A stretch of 64,000 nucleotides of DNA from JAAYAY01 sp963674575 (GTDB taxonomy: Bacteria > Planctomycetota > Planctomycetia > Pirellulales > Thermoguttaceae). The stretch is from assembly GCA_963674575.2 (NCBI GenBank), contig CAXXQT010000010.1, positions 281,397 to 345,396 of the forward strand, given 5' to 3'. Both the position numbers and the translations under genes were made by a program. This document shows, in pieces, positions 1 to 8,909 of the stretch (the stretch's first letter is position 1; every line of letters starts with the position of its first letter). The notes under the pieces are model-generated. The model was not told where the DNA came from and made no database searches. It was given only the letters and a program-made list of their open reading frames with translations.

Positions 1-42
1 CTTTTGGGTAAACGTTTTCGGTTACAAAAACATTTACCTCAC

Positions 43-62
43 AAAAGGCGGAACGCCTTTTT
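43..62 (+). terminator. Rho-independent terminator
   Basis: A short hairpin (AAAGGCG, GAA loop, CGCCTTT) runs directly into a T-run. It probably ends a + strand gene lying before the window. The A/T symmetry means it could also work on the - strand. Confidence 0.6.
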
Positions 63-332
63 CAATCACTTTGGTTGCGGCCGAGCGTCAGCGAGGCCGC
101 GCTGGGTTTGTTGGCGATAATTGCACATTCCGGTAGACTACCCGTTGACGTTCTACCTCCCGTTCCAGAAATCGACCGATGAACAACACTACCTGCCCGC
201 TGGGCCGCGAATGTGCGGTCTGCACGTGTCAGGCAGAGACTGTCCATGAAGTTCGCCGGACGAAAGAAGGGGGCGATGACGCGACACGGCTTCAAGAAGT
301 CGTGCCACCTGCGCAGTCGAACGAGCTGGCGT
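63..332. other. Intergenic, nothing recognised
   Basis: No open frame here has a convincing ribosome binding site or a recognisable product. The small frames on both strands look random. Confidence 0.4.
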
Positions 333-1439
333 CTAGTTGGACCGGCATGACAGCCGCGACGATTGAGATCGTTTCCACAGCCCGTGCCACAGGGCGATTG
401 CCATGAGCACGAACCCCGCCAGCGTCCAGACGACGAAATTCACCACAACCGGAACGAGGACAAGCGGGGCGCCGGCCAGTGGGGAGGCGACAAGGGCGAA
501 GACGAACAAGACGGCGAGCAACATCTTCACGCGAGGAAGTTCGCGTTCGTCCACGGGCGCTTCGTGCCCGGTCAGCGGTTCACGACGGGGCTGCAAATAG
601 AGTCCCAGGATGGTGACGGCGTAGATGGCAAGGGTCAGCAGTTGGACGGAGGTGGAGGGGAGTCCGTCCGGGCGCAGATAGGGGTAGGTGATGCCGTAGA
701 GCATGGCCAGGTAAGCGCACACGCCGATGAATCCGCGCCGCCCAAAGACAACAACTGAATGCTCGTCCTCGGCGGACGCCTTCCCCCGAGCCCACCTTGC
801 GAGCACGTAGAGGCCGGCGACGGCGAATGCCAGGTTCGCCGCCAGGTTGAGTGGGCCGCCGGAATTCATGGCCATGACCGAGCCGAAGCAGAAAATCGTG
901 TAAATCTGAAGGAAGCGGGCGGAGCGGCTCTTGCCCGTGAGCCACGCCAGATCGGGGAACAGCCGGCGCAAGGATGGGTAGATCAGACAGGCGATGGCCA
1001 AGGGCAGAATGAAGGAGATGAGGGGATGAAAGAAGAACACCATGCTGATTTCGGAGAACCCGAAGGGCCCAATGTTGCCCAAGGCCAGGTGGCCGTCGCC
1101 GCCATAGCCGTGCCAGATCACCTTGGTGATCCAGCCTTCGTAGAGCCCATACAAGACGCCCCACAGGTAGAGCGAGGAGAGTGACGTTCTGCCGGTGTAG
1201 ACGGCGAGGGATGTGAAGAAGAAAAAATGGGCAAAGTAGAGCCAGAACGTGACGAGCAATGTCCACGGACTCCAGAGCCCCGGGCCGACCGAGGCGCCGG
1301 ACAGGACTTCGGCACAGATGAGGACAATCAGGCCGACAAGCAGCCGCGACGGGACGACTCGCGGGGGCGCGTGTGTCGCTGGTTCCTGCTGGTCCGGTGG
1401 GGTCTCGTCCGATGAGATGTGCTTGGCGCGCGGAATCAT
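333..1439 (-). CDS. Multi-pass membrane protein of unknown function
   Basis: A 368-residue protein with about nine or ten hydrophobic segments beginning near residue 32. The first 30 residues are polar and Pro-rich and probably cytoplasmic. Two aromatic-rich stretches, one around residues 65-75 and one near 130-140, lie in or next to membrane segments. No catalytic or transport motif was recognised, so no function is assigned. The ATG at 1439 has no strong Shine-Dalgarno sequence, so the start is tentative. The gene stands alone, divergent from the antiporter gene that follows. Confidence 0.7.
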   Translation of the reverse strand: MIPRAKHISSDETPPDQQEPATHAPPRVVPSRLLVGLIVLICAEVLSGASVGPGLWSPWTLLVTFWLYFAHFFFFTSLAVYTGRTSLSSLYLWGVLYGLYEGWITKVIWHGYGGDGHLALGNIGPFGFSEISMVFFFHPLISFILPLAIACLIYPSLRRLFPDLAWLTGKSRSARFLQIYTIFCFGSVMAMNSGGPLNLAANLAFAVAGLYVLARWARGKASAEDEHSVVVFGRRGFIGVCAYLAMLYGITYPYLRPDGLPSTSVQLLTLAIYAVTILGLYLQPRREPLTGHEAPVDERELPRVKMLLAVLFVFALVASPLAGAPLVLVPVVVNFVVWTLAGFVLMAIALWHGLWKRSQSSRLSCRSN

Positions 1440-1770
1440 GGCGGTTTCTGTCGGAGAGGAGGGTGGAGGAGAGATGGCCGAGGTGTCGAAAGACTTCTGT
1501 GCCTAAGTTGTTGTTCGTTCGGCCTGAGCCAATATTGGGCAACTCCTAAGGATTTTGAACGATTCCTTGAAAGGAACCGATGCAGGCGGCTTCTGCCGTC
1601 TTCCCGCTCCAGGATGGCCGGCGGGTGGACACCGCACGGTTGTCGGCATACGATTTCGTGTTGAAACTCCCGGGGCGACACGATAGCAAGTGTCGTTGCT
1701 CGCTCCGCGAACAAGCGCCTCTTCGCTCCAGCGAAGAGCAACTGAATGCGACGATCGAGAGACGGCACTT
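1440..1770. other. Divergent intergenic region
   Basis: This 331-bp region separates the membrane protein gene (-) from the antiporter gene (+). A small hairpin (CTTCGCTCCAGCGAAG, about 1722-1737) lies about 35 bp before the proposed antiporter start. No clear -35/-10 pair was identified. Confidence 0.3.
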
Positions 1771-3597
1771 GTGGAACACACCCAGCAACTCCTGATAGGG
1801 CTCACGTGGATCACCGTGGTGGGGATCGGTGTGCAATGGGTTGCCTGGGCGACACGGTTGCCGTCGATCCTGCTATTGCTGGCGGCCGGATTCGTCCTGG
1901 GGCCGGGCACAGGCGTTCTCGATCCGGACGCGATCTTCGGCGATCTGCTGTTGCCGGCCGTTTCGATCTCGGTGGCCCTGATCTTGTTTGAGGGAGCCCT
2001 GGGGCTGCGGCTTCGCGAGTTGAAGGATTCCCTGAGGCCGATCGTCGGCCTGGTCACGATCGGGGCGGGGGTTACCTGGCTACTGGCGGCGTATGGGGCG
2101 CGTTTCTTCCTTGGCTTCGACACGTCCCTGGCTTTGCTGCTGGGGGCGATTCTGGTCGTGACCGGTCCTACCGTGATTGGACCGATTCTCCTTCAGGTTC
2201 GTCCCACCGGTCCTGTAGGACGGATCAGCAAGTGGGAAGGGATTGTGATCGATCCGGTAGGAGCGGTCCTGGCGGTTCTCGTTTTCGAAGCCCTGCATGC
2301 CATGCGGGTGGCCGGAATGGAAGAGGCGGCTTGGGGGGCGATCGGGGATTTCGCATGGACGGTCGGCGCGGGCGTCGGATTAAGCGTTGTGGTAAGCGTG
2401 CCGTTGATCTGGCTGATGCGGCGATTCCTGATCCCCGACTTCCTCGAAAGCCCGGTTCTGGTGGCGGTTGTGGTGGCCGTGTTCACCTTGTCGAATGTGC
2501 TGCAACCCGAGTCGGGTCTGCTGACGGTGACGGTTCTGGGCGTGATCCTGGCCAATCAGAAGTGGGTTGAGATCCATCGCCTCATCGAGTTCAAGGAGAA
2601 TCTGCGGGTTCTGTTGATTTCCAGCTTGTTCATCATCCTGGCGGCGCGATTGAAGGTTGGCGACGTGTTGGCCCTGGGCTGGGCGAGCATCGCGTTTGTC
2701 GCCTTTCTGATCGTGGTTGTGCGCCCGGCGGCCGTGTGGATGTCGACGTTTGGCTGCGGGCTGAAGTGGCAGGAAAAGGCGTTTCTGGCGTGGCTGGCGC
2801 CACGGGGAATCGTGGCGGCGGCCGTCGCCTCGGTTTTTGCCCTGCACGGCGACGGAGTGGGCAGCGAACTGGTGGCCGCCACCTTCGCCGTGATCATCGG
2901 CACAGTCACCGTCTACGGCCTGACGATCAGCCTGCTTGCGCAGCGGCTGGGCCTGGCAACGCCGAATCCTCAAGGGCTCGTCATCCTCAGTGCCCACCCA
3001 GGCGCCCGGGCGATCGGCCTGAAAGTGAAGGAGGCGGGATTCCGCGTTCTCATGGTCGACAGCAACGCCGACAATGTGCGCGTGGCGAGAATGGAAGGGC
3101 TCTCCACCTGGCTCGGCAGCATCCTCTCCGATCAGGCGATCAACGAAATGGACCTGGGCGGTATCGGGCGGTTTCTGGCCCTCACGCCGAACCGGGAGGT
3201 CAATTCGCTGGCGGGCCACCATTTCAGCGAGGTTTTCGGACGCAATTCGGTTTTCCTGTTGCCGTCGCCGCCCGCCAAGGGGATTCGAGCTGAAACCGAT
3301 CCGAAGTTCGTCCATGGCCGGATCGCTTTTGGTCCGGAGATCACCTTCGACTACTTGCAGAACCGCTTCGCCCAGGGGGCGGAGGTCAAAAAGACCAAGT
3401 TGAGCGAGGAGTTCGATTTCGAGGATTTCGTTGCCCACTACCAAGGAACGGCCATTCCGCTGTTCCTCGTCAGCGAGACGGGAAGATTCACCGTGTTCAC
3501 GGCCGTCGACCCGCCCCAACCGAAGGTCGGGCAGACGGTGATCGCGCTGGTGGACCCGAACGGCGAGCCTGCCGACGCCGATCGGGACGCGTCCTGA
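1771..3597 (+). CDS. CPA1-type Na+/H+ antiporter with C-terminal TrkA-N-like domain
   Basis: This is a monovalent cation/proton antiporter of the NhaP/CPA family in the inner membrane. Residues 1 to about 390 form roughly 12 hydrophobic segments, including the Gly/Pro-rich early helix typical of the family (LPSILLLLAAGFVLGPGTG). Residues from about 410 on are soluble and resemble a TrkA-N/RCK nucleotide-binding domain, starting at GLVILSAHPGARA and followed by an acidic strand end (VDSNADN). The GTG at 1771 was chosen because membrane homology begins within a few residues. An upstream in-frame ATG at 1690 would add an unlikely polar leader. The RCK domain suggests gating by a nucleotide or ion, but that is inference. 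The ion specificity cannot be read from the sequence. Confidence 0.85.
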   Translation: MEHTQQLLIGLTWITVVGIGVQWVAWATRLPSILLLLAAGFVLGPGTGVLDPDAIFGDLLLPAVSISVALILFEGALGLRLRELKDSLRPIVGLVTIGAGVTWLLAAYGARFFLGFDTSLALLLGAILVVTGPTVIGPILLQVRPTGPVGRISKWEGIVIDPVGAVLAVLVFEALHAMRVAGMEEAAWGAIGDFAWTVGAGVGLSVVVSVPLIWLMRRFLIPDFLESPVLVAVVVAVFTLSNVLQPESGLLTVTVLGVILANQKWVEIHRLIEFKENLRVLLISSLFIILAARLKVGDVLALGWASIAFVAFLIVVVRPAAVWMSTFGCGLKWQEKAFLAWLAPRGIVAAAVASVFALHGDGVGSELVAATFAVIIGTVTVYGLTISLLAQRLGLATPNPQGLVILSAHPGARAIGLKVKEAGFRVLMVDSNADNVRVARMEGLSTWLGSILSDQAINEMDLGGIGRFLALTPNREVNSLAGHHFSEVFGRNSVFLLPSPPAKGIRAETDPKFVHGRIAFGPEITFDYLQNRFAQGAEVKKTKLSEEFDFEDFVAHYQGTAIPLFLVSETGRFTVFTAVDPPQPKVGQTVIALVDPNGEPADADRDAS

Positions 3598-3616
3598 GAC
3601 GGAATGTCTAGACAAA

Positions 3617-3645
3617 TTGCGGAAAACGGTTCGGCTGGCTAAGAT
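3617..3645 (+). promoter_or_regulatory. Sigma-70-like promoter of the sugar ABC operon
   Basis: TTGCGG (3617-3622) and TAAGAT (3640-3645) are separated by 17 bp. The -10 box ends 7 bp before the ATG at 3653, so transcription would begin at or next to the start codon. No usable Shine-Dalgarno sequence fits before that ATG. Confidence 0.45.
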
Positions 3646-3652
3646 CGTCAGG

Positions 3653-5170
3653 ATGACGATTGCCGTTGCCGACAACACGACGCTGCTGCTGGAAATGCGG
3701 CACATTTGCAAGACCTTTCCGGGAGTTCGAGCCCTCGACGACGTTTCGCTCCAATTGAACCAGGGCGAGGTGCTGGCGCTGGTCGGGGAAAACGGGGCGG
3801 GGAAGAGCACGCTGATCAAGGTCCTCGGTGGGGCCCATGTTCCCGATGCGGGGGAGATTCTCCTGAATGGCCGCACCGCGGGTCTGTCCAACCCGACCGC
3901 CGCGCAGCGGGCCGGCGTGTCGATCATCTACCAGGAATTCAACCTGATCCCGGACCTGACCGTTCGCGAGAACATTTTCTTAGGGCGGGAACGCACTCGC
4001 TGGGGCATGATCCGTGCCGACGCCGAAGAACAGGAAGCCCTGCGACTTTTCGAACGAATCGGCCTGAACCTGCATCCGGAAACTCGGTGCCGCGACCTGA
4101 CCGTGGCCCAGCAGCAGAAGGTTGAAATCGCCAAGGCCCTCTCCCTGAACGCGCGAATCGTGGTGATGGACGAGCCCACCGCCGCCCTGGCCACCAAGGA
4201 AGTGGAGCAACTGTTTGCCATCATCGAGGAATTGAAGGCTCACGGGATCGGCATCATCTACATCAGCCACCGGCTGGAGGAGATCTTTGAGGTCGCCGAC
4301 TGGGTGATGGTGCTGCGAGACGGCAAGTGCGTGGGCTGCGACGAGATCGCCAAGACCTCGCGCAAGACGCTGATCGAAACGATGGTGGGACGGCCGATCG
4401 AGTCGGAGTTTCCCAAGCACGCGGCCTCGCCCGGCGCCGAGCGGCTTCGCGTGGAAGGGTTGTGCCGCGGCGAAGCCGTGCGGGACGTGAGTTTCTCTGC
4501 CCTTAGCGGCGAAATCCTCGGCCTGGCTGGGCTGGCCGGCGCCGGTCGCACGGAAACCATGCGCCTCGTTTTCGGCGCCGATCGTCTCGAAGCGGGCCGG
4601 ATCTATGTTGACGGCGAACCGGTGCGAATCCGCAATCCGCGAGACGCCATCCGCCGGCGCATTTGCCTGTTGACCGAGGATCGCAAAGGCCAGGGCCTGA
4701 TTCTCACGCACTCGATCCGGGAAAACTTCGGCCTGCCGAACCTCGACCGCTTCATGCGCGGCCCCTTCGTGGACGAGCGGAAGGAGCGGTCCGAACTGGC
4801 CGAGTACACGAAGAGCCTCAAGATCAAACTCGCGGGGCCGGACCAGCCCGCCGCAGACCTTTCCGGGGGCAACCAGCAGAAGGTCGTGCTGGCCAAGTGG
4901 CTGGCCCGGCATACGGACATCCTCGTATTCGACGAGCCCACACGGGGAATCGACGTGGGCGCCAAGTACGAGATCTACCTGCTCATGAACCGGCTCGTGG
5001 AGGAAGGCAAGGCGGTGATCATGATCAGCAGCGAGCTGCCCGAGATCCTGGGAATGAGCGATCGCATCCTGGTGATGCACGAGGGACAGGTCAAAGGCGA
5101 GATCACGGATGTGGCCGGCACGACCCAGGAAGACATTCTTGCCATGGCGATTGCTCAGCCGCAGGGCTGA
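3653..5170 (+). CDS. Sugar ABC transporter ATPase, CUT2/RbsA type
   Basis: This is the double-ATPase subunit of a ribose/xylose/galactose-type importer, acting at the cytoplasmic face of the membrane. The first half has a full Walker A (GENGAGKST, residues 45-53), a CUT2-style signature (LTVAQQQKVEIAKAL) and Walker B (VVMDEPTAAL). The second half has the degenerate Walker A expected for this family (GLAGAGRTE), an intact signature (LSGGNQQKV) and DEPTRGIDVG. Its length of 505 residues is usual. The permease gene follows after 14 bp and the binding protein gene after that, so this is one operon. The start is the ATG at 3653, although an upstream TTG is in frame. The exact sugar cannot be told. 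Confidence 0.93.
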   Translation: MTIAVADNTTLLLEMRHICKTFPGVRALDDVSLQLNQGEVLALVGENGAGKSTLIKVLGGAHVPDAGEILLNGRTAGLSNPTAAQRAGVSIIYQEFNLIPDLTVRENIFLGRERTRWGMIRADAEEQEALRLFERIGLNLHPETRCRDLTVAQQQKVEIAKALSLNARIVVMDEPTAALATKEVEQLFAIIEELKAHGIGIIYISHRLEEIFEVADWVMVLRDGKCVGCDEIAKTSRKTLIETMVGRPIESEFPKHAASPGAERLRVEGLCRGEAVRDVSFSALSGEILGLAGLAGAGRTETMRLVFGADRLEAGRIYVDGEPVRIRNPRDAIRRRICLLTEDRKGQGLILTHSIRENFGLPNLDRFMRGPFVDERKERSELAEYTKSLKIKLAGPDQPAADLSGGNQQKVVLAKWLARHTDILVFDEPTRGIDVGAKYEIYLLMNRLVEEGKAVIMISSELPEILGMSDRILVMHEGQVKGEITDVAGTTQEDILAMAIAQPQG

Positions 5171-5184
5171 GAGGAGAGAATACG

Positions 5185-6546
5185 GTGTTGCGAAGACTGC
5201 TCGGCGACTACGGCATGATTCTTGTGTTGCTGGCGCTGTGCGTGCTGTTCAGCGTTCTCACGCTGAAAGAACAGATGCCCGAAGGTCCCCTTGCGGCGAA
5301 GGAACTTGCCGAGCGGGTTGAGAACCAGTTTGAGAAGGCGGACGGCATCCTTGCGGTCGGAGCGGTCAATACGGATTCGGCGGCGCTTGCCCAACGGGTG
5401 GGACAGCAGTTGGAAGAGGCGGGCTATGCCAACGCCCGCGTCGTCGTGGGCGAACCGCGAGATCTGCGTCTGGCCCTCGACGAGATGAAAAGCAAGGAAG
5501 AGAAACTCGCCGCCGTCGTCACGAGCGGCGACGTGGTCAAGTGGCGGGTGATTGAACGGATCCCGCAGCGCTATGAGACGGCGCCGGGATTCCAAATCCT
5601 CACCCCGCAAACGCGTCTCTGGCCCGATTTTCTCAAGCGAACCAATCTCCTGGCCATCGTGGATCGGATCGTGGTGATCGCCGTGATCGCCATCGGGGTG
5701 ACCATGGTCATTATTACCGGGGGAATCGATCTTTCGGTCGGCAGCCTGCTCGCCTTTTCGGCTGTGCTCAGCACCTACGTCATGAAACGCATGGGCGGAC
5801 TGGAAGCGCCGCCGTGGGTGGTGCTGGTCGGATTCCTCGCAGGCATAGCGGGCTCCGGCGCCATCGGGGCAATCGGCGGTGTCCTGGTGACGCGATTCAA
5901 GGTGGTGTCGTTCATCACGACCCTGGCAATCATGATGATGGCACGCGGATCTGCCTTCATGATCACTGGGGGCTTTTCTATTTACCAGGTTCCCAAGGCG
6001 CTGCCATGGCTCGGACAGGGAAGCACCGCGGGAATTCCCAACACGGTCATCTTGCTGGTCGTGTTGTATTCTGCGGCCCACGTGTTCATGTCGCGGACAC
6101 GCATGGGACGCTACATCTATGCGGTTGGCGGCAATGAAGAGGCTGCCCGTCTTTCGGGCGTGCCCGTGGCGTGGGTGATGGTCTTCGTCTATACCATCAG
6201 CGCCTTGGCAGCGGGGCTGGGAGGCTGCATCCAGGCCTCGCAACTCAACACGGGAACGCCCAATATGGGCAACATGTACGAACTCTACGTGATCGCTGCC
6301 GTGGTGGTCGGGGGATCGAGCCTGTCGGGAGGTTCGGGGAAGATCCTGGGCACCCTGATCGGCGCCTTCATTATTTCCGTCATCCAGAACGGTATGAATC
6401 TTCTGGGAATCGAAAGCTACACCCAGAGTGTCGTGCTGGGCGGCGTGATCCTGGTTGCTGTGCTATTGGACAAAACGCGCGGCAGGGGAATCGCCCGCTT
6501 CCTCGGCGACCCGACCGGACCGCGAAAATCCGTCGAAGAAAGGTAA
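5185..6546 (+). CDS. Sugar ABC transporter permease with inserted extracytoplasmic domain
   Basis: This is the membrane subunit of the importer and belongs to the RbsC/AraH family. The core from about residue 150 is typical: GVTMVIITGGIDLSVGS, then eight or nine membrane segments and the motif VVVGGSSLSGGSGKILGTL. Unusually, the first membrane segment (about residues 11-27) is separated from the rest by about 115 soluble residues. That stretch has an alternating beta/alpha pattern (ILAVGAVNTDSAALAQ, then AAVVTSGDVVKW) reminiscent of a half periplasmic-binding fold. The GTG at 5185 is preceded by GAGGAGAG with 6 bp spacing. The protein has 453 residues against about 320 for RbsC. Confidence 0.9.
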   Translation: MLRRLLGDYGMILVLLALCVLFSVLTLKEQMPEGPLAAKELAERVENQFEKADGILAVGAVNTDSAALAQRVGQQLEEAGYANARVVVGEPRDLRLALDEMKSKEEKLAAVVTSGDVVKWRVIERIPQRYETAPGFQILTPQTRLWPDFLKRTNLLAIVDRIVVIAVIAIGVTMVIITGGIDLSVGSLLAFSAVLSTYVMKRMGGLEAPPWVVLVGFLAGIAGSGAIGAIGGVLVTRFKVVSFITTLAIMMMARGSAFMITGGFSIYQVPKALPWLGQGSTAGIPNTVILLVVLYSAAHVFMSRTRMGRYIYAVGGNEEAARLSGVPVAWVMVFVYTISALAAGLGGCIQASQLNTGTPNMGNMYELYVIAAVVVGGSSLSGGSGKILGTLIGAFIISVIQNGMNLLGIESYTQSVVLGGVILVAVLLDKTRGRGIARFLGDPTGPRKSVEER

Positions 6547-6551
6547 ACGTC

Positions 6552-7550
6552 ATGAACCACAAATCGATCAAGCTTTGGGCTGCATCGCTCTGCCTACTCG
6601 CTGTCTTTTTCACTTCTTGTTCCAAGCAGGATGCTCAATCAACCAGTCCCTCGACATCGAGCCCCGCGCCCGAGACGAAGGGCAAGATCGGCATGACCTG
6701 CATGGATCTGACGAACCCCTTCTTCAAGCTGATCGCCAACATCATGGAGGAAGAGGCGGCCAAACACGGCTACCAACTGGTGGCCCTCAGCGGCGACCTG
6801 GACCCGGCCAAGCAGAACAACCAGTTGGCCGACTTCGTTGCCCAGGACTACGACGCGATCTTCCTGAACCCGGTCGACTCGAAGTCGGCGGGCGAGGGCG
6901 TCAAGAAGGCCCACACCGCGGGAGTGCCTGTCTTCACCTTCGACGTGCAGGTGACCGACGAAGAGGCCAAGGACATGATCGTTTCCCACATCGGCAGCGA
7001 CAACTTCCAGGGCGGCCAGCTTGCCGGCGAGAGCATGATGAAAGCCACCGGAAACCAGGGGAAGATCGCGGTCATCACCTATCCCGAAGCCACCTCGGCC
7101 ATCCTCCGCCGCGACGGATTCATGGACTACCTCAAGACCCACGACGGCAAGCTGGAAGTCGTCACGGAACTGTCGGGAAAGGGAAATCGCAACGACGGCT
7201 ACGCGGTGGCGACGGACATTCTCCAGGCCCATCCGGACATTGTAGGGATCTTCGCGATCAACGACCCTTCCGCACTGGGAGCCTGCTCGGCCGTGAAGAA
7301 GGCCGGCAAGGCCGACCAGATCACGATTGTCGGCTTCGACGCTTCGCCGGCGGGCAAACAGGCCGTCTTCGGCAAGGAACTTTTCGACTCGCCCCAGCAG
7401 TTCCCTCGCAAGATGGCCAAGGGAACCGTGGACGCCTTCCTCGCGTACCTGGACGGGGAAGACGTGGAGAAGAAGACCTTCATCCCCTGCGAGCACTACT
7501 ACTACGAGGATTCCGTCAACGACGAGAGTCGCGAGGCGGAGCAGTGGTAG
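6552..7550 (+). CDS. Sugar-binding lipoprotein of the ABC transporter
   Basis: This is a periplasmic-binding protein type 1 (RbsB-like) that should bind the imported sugar and deliver it to the permease. It has a lipoprotein signal peptide ending at a lipobox (VFFTSC, Cys near residue 21), followed by a Ser/Thr/Pro-rich linker. The mature domain starts with KIGMTCMDLTNPFF and contains FLNPVDSKSA, VFTFDVQVTD and IVGFDASPAGK, the usual ligand-pocket strands of this fold. Length is 332 residues. It begins 5 bp after the permease stop and ends just before a strong hairpin, so it is the last gene of the operon. Confidence 0.92.
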   Translation: MNHKSIKLWAASLCLLAVFFTSCSKQDAQSTSPSTSSPAPETKGKIGMTCMDLTNPFFKLIANIMEEEAAKHGYQLVALSGDLDPAKQNNQLADFVAQDYDAIFLNPVDSKSAGEGVKKAHTAGVPVFTFDVQVTDEEAKDMIVSHIGSDNFQGGQLAGESMMKATGNQGKIAVITYPEATSAILRRDGFMDYLKTHDGKLEVVTELSGKGNRNDGYAVATDILQAHPDIVGIFAINDPSALGACSAVKKAGKADQITIVGFDASPAGKQAVFGKELFDSPQQFPRKMAKGTVDAFLAYLDGEDVEKKTFIPCEHYYYEDSVNDESREAEQW

Positions 7551-7587
7551 AGGCCATCGTTGTCTGAGTGGGAGCGTAAACAGAATT

Positions 7588-7619
7588 GGCCGCGTCTTCA
7601 AGGCGAGGAAGACGCGGCC
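7588..7619. terminator. Bidirectional terminator
   Basis: A perfect 12-bp stem (GGCCGCGTCTTC and its complement) with an 8-base loop lies between the convergent binding-protein gene (+) and dehydrogenase gene (-). T-rich sequence follows on both strands, so it can end both transcripts. Confidence 0.75.
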
Positions 7620-7644
7620 AACTTGTTTCTTGCGGGACTGGCGG

Positions 7645-8808
7645 CTAGGCGATATCCAGCCACGTCCCTTCCTTGGCGCTCTTGAGGACCGTCTCGCAGA
7701 CCAGTTGGGTTCGCATGGCGGTTCGCATATTAGGCTGGAAGGCGGGGCCGCCTTCGAGGCTGGTGAGGAAGTCGGCGAAGCCGTTGATGAACGTGTGCTC
7801 GTAGCCGATCGTCGTGCCGGGCACCCAGTAGCGGTCCATGTAGGGGTGCTCGAAGTTGGTCACGTGGATCCGCTGCCAGCCGGTCAGGTGGTCTTCGATC
7901 TTCTTGTCCGAGTCGGGATCGGCATAGCGGAAGAACTGGAGAATGTGCGGATCTTCCAGGTCGAAGAACAGTCCGCCTCGCTCGCCGTTCATCTCCATGG
8001 TGCTGTAGTTCTTACGGCCGCGGGCGTAGCGGGTGCTCTCGAAGGTGCCCACGGAGCCGTTCGCGAACTGGGCGAGGAACATGCAGGCGTCGTCGATGTC
8101 GACCTTTTCGACCTTGCCCGTGTCGGCGTGCTTGCGCTCCTTGATGAAGGTTTCCGTGTGGGCGACGACCCGCTGGATGGGGCCGTTGATCCATTCGGCC
8201 GTGTCGATCGAGTGGGCAAGGAGGTCGCCGGTCACGCCGCTGCCGGCCACCTTGCTGTCCAGCCGCCAGAGGGCCATGCCGCCTTGGGGCACGTCCTGGC
8301 CGATCGTGTAGTCCTGGTTGTAGGTGGCCCGATAGTGGAAGGGCTTGCCCACGCGGCCTTCGTCGACGAGCTGCTTGAAGAGGCTGATGGCCGGGACGCG
8401 GCGGTAATTGAAGGAGACCATGTTGGCCACGCCGGCCTTCTCGACGGCGTCGACCATTTCCTGGGCCTCGGCCATGTTCATGGCCATGGGCTTCTCGCAG
8501 ACGACGATCTTGCCGGCCTCGGCCGCGGCGATCACGCAGTCCTTGTGCATGAAGTTGGGCGTGCAGACGTCGACTACGTCGATGTCGTCGCGCTCGACGA
8601 GCTTCCGCCAGTCGGTTTCGATCGACTCGTAGCCCCACTTGGCCTGGAAGTCCTTGAGCTTGGCCATGTCCTCCTCGCGCCCGTAGCAGCCCTTGAGAAC
8701 CGGCTGGTGCTCGTGGGGGAAGAAGTGGTTGACCTGCAGCCAGGCGTTCGAGTGTGTGCGGCCCATGAAACCGCAACCGAGCACGGCGATACGTAGTTCT
8801 TTGGACAT
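7645..8808 (-). CDS. Gfo/Idh/MocA family NAD(P)-dependent oxidoreductase
   Basis: This is a dehydrogenase acting on a sugar, inositol or similar polyol. The N-terminal Rossmann fold carries the dinucleotide-binding motif GCGFMGRTHS near residues 11-20. The family signature EKPMAMN follows near residue 107, and the C-terminal half is the usual mixed beta sheet. The length of 387 residues is normal. The start is the ATG at 8808, with GGAGACACC upstream on the coding strand. It sits beside a sugar importer and two further sugar-metabolism genes on the same strand, so it probably oxidises the imported sugar or a derivative. The substrate is not determined. Confidence 0.9.
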   Translation of the reverse strand: MSKELRIAVLGCGFMGRTHSNAWLQVNHFFPHEHQPVLKGCYGREEDMAKLKDFQAKWGYESIETDWRKLVERDDIDVVDVCTPNFMHKDCVIAAAEAGKIVVCEKPMAMNMAEAQEMVDAVEKAGVANMVSFNYRRVPAISLFKQLVDEGRVGKPFHYRATYNQDYTIGQDVPQGGMALWRLDSKVAGSGVTGDLLAHSIDTAEWINGPIQRVVAHTETFIKERKHADTGKVEKVDIDDACMFLAQFANGSVGTFESTRYARGRKNYSTMEMNGERGGLFFDLEDPHILQFFRYADPDSDKKIEDHLTGWQRIHVTNFEHPYMDRYWVPGTTIGYEHTFINGFADFLTSLEGGPAFQPNMRTAMRTQLVCETVLKSAKEGTWLDIA

Positions 8809-8867
8809 GGTGTCTCCTTTGGGATGGTTAATCGTCTGGTTTGTTGAAGGTTGTACGAAGTGGTTGG

Positions 8868-8893
8868 CAAAGCGGAAAGCTGAGAGCGGAAAG
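8868..8893. repeat. Left inverted repeat flanking the S23-like gene
   Basis: This 26-bp copy matches the reverse complement of 9280-9305 with one mismatch. Internally it is built from 7-bp units (GCGGAAA, GCTGAGA, GCGGAAA). Confidence 0.8.
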
Positions 8894-8909
8894 CGGTGTG
8901 GGATTTGGG

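Noticed and set aside
2380..3927. Long - strand frame under the antiporter and ABC ATPase genes
   Set aside because: It shadows two clear genes. The predicted protein has no conserved motif and crosses the gap between two unrelated genes.
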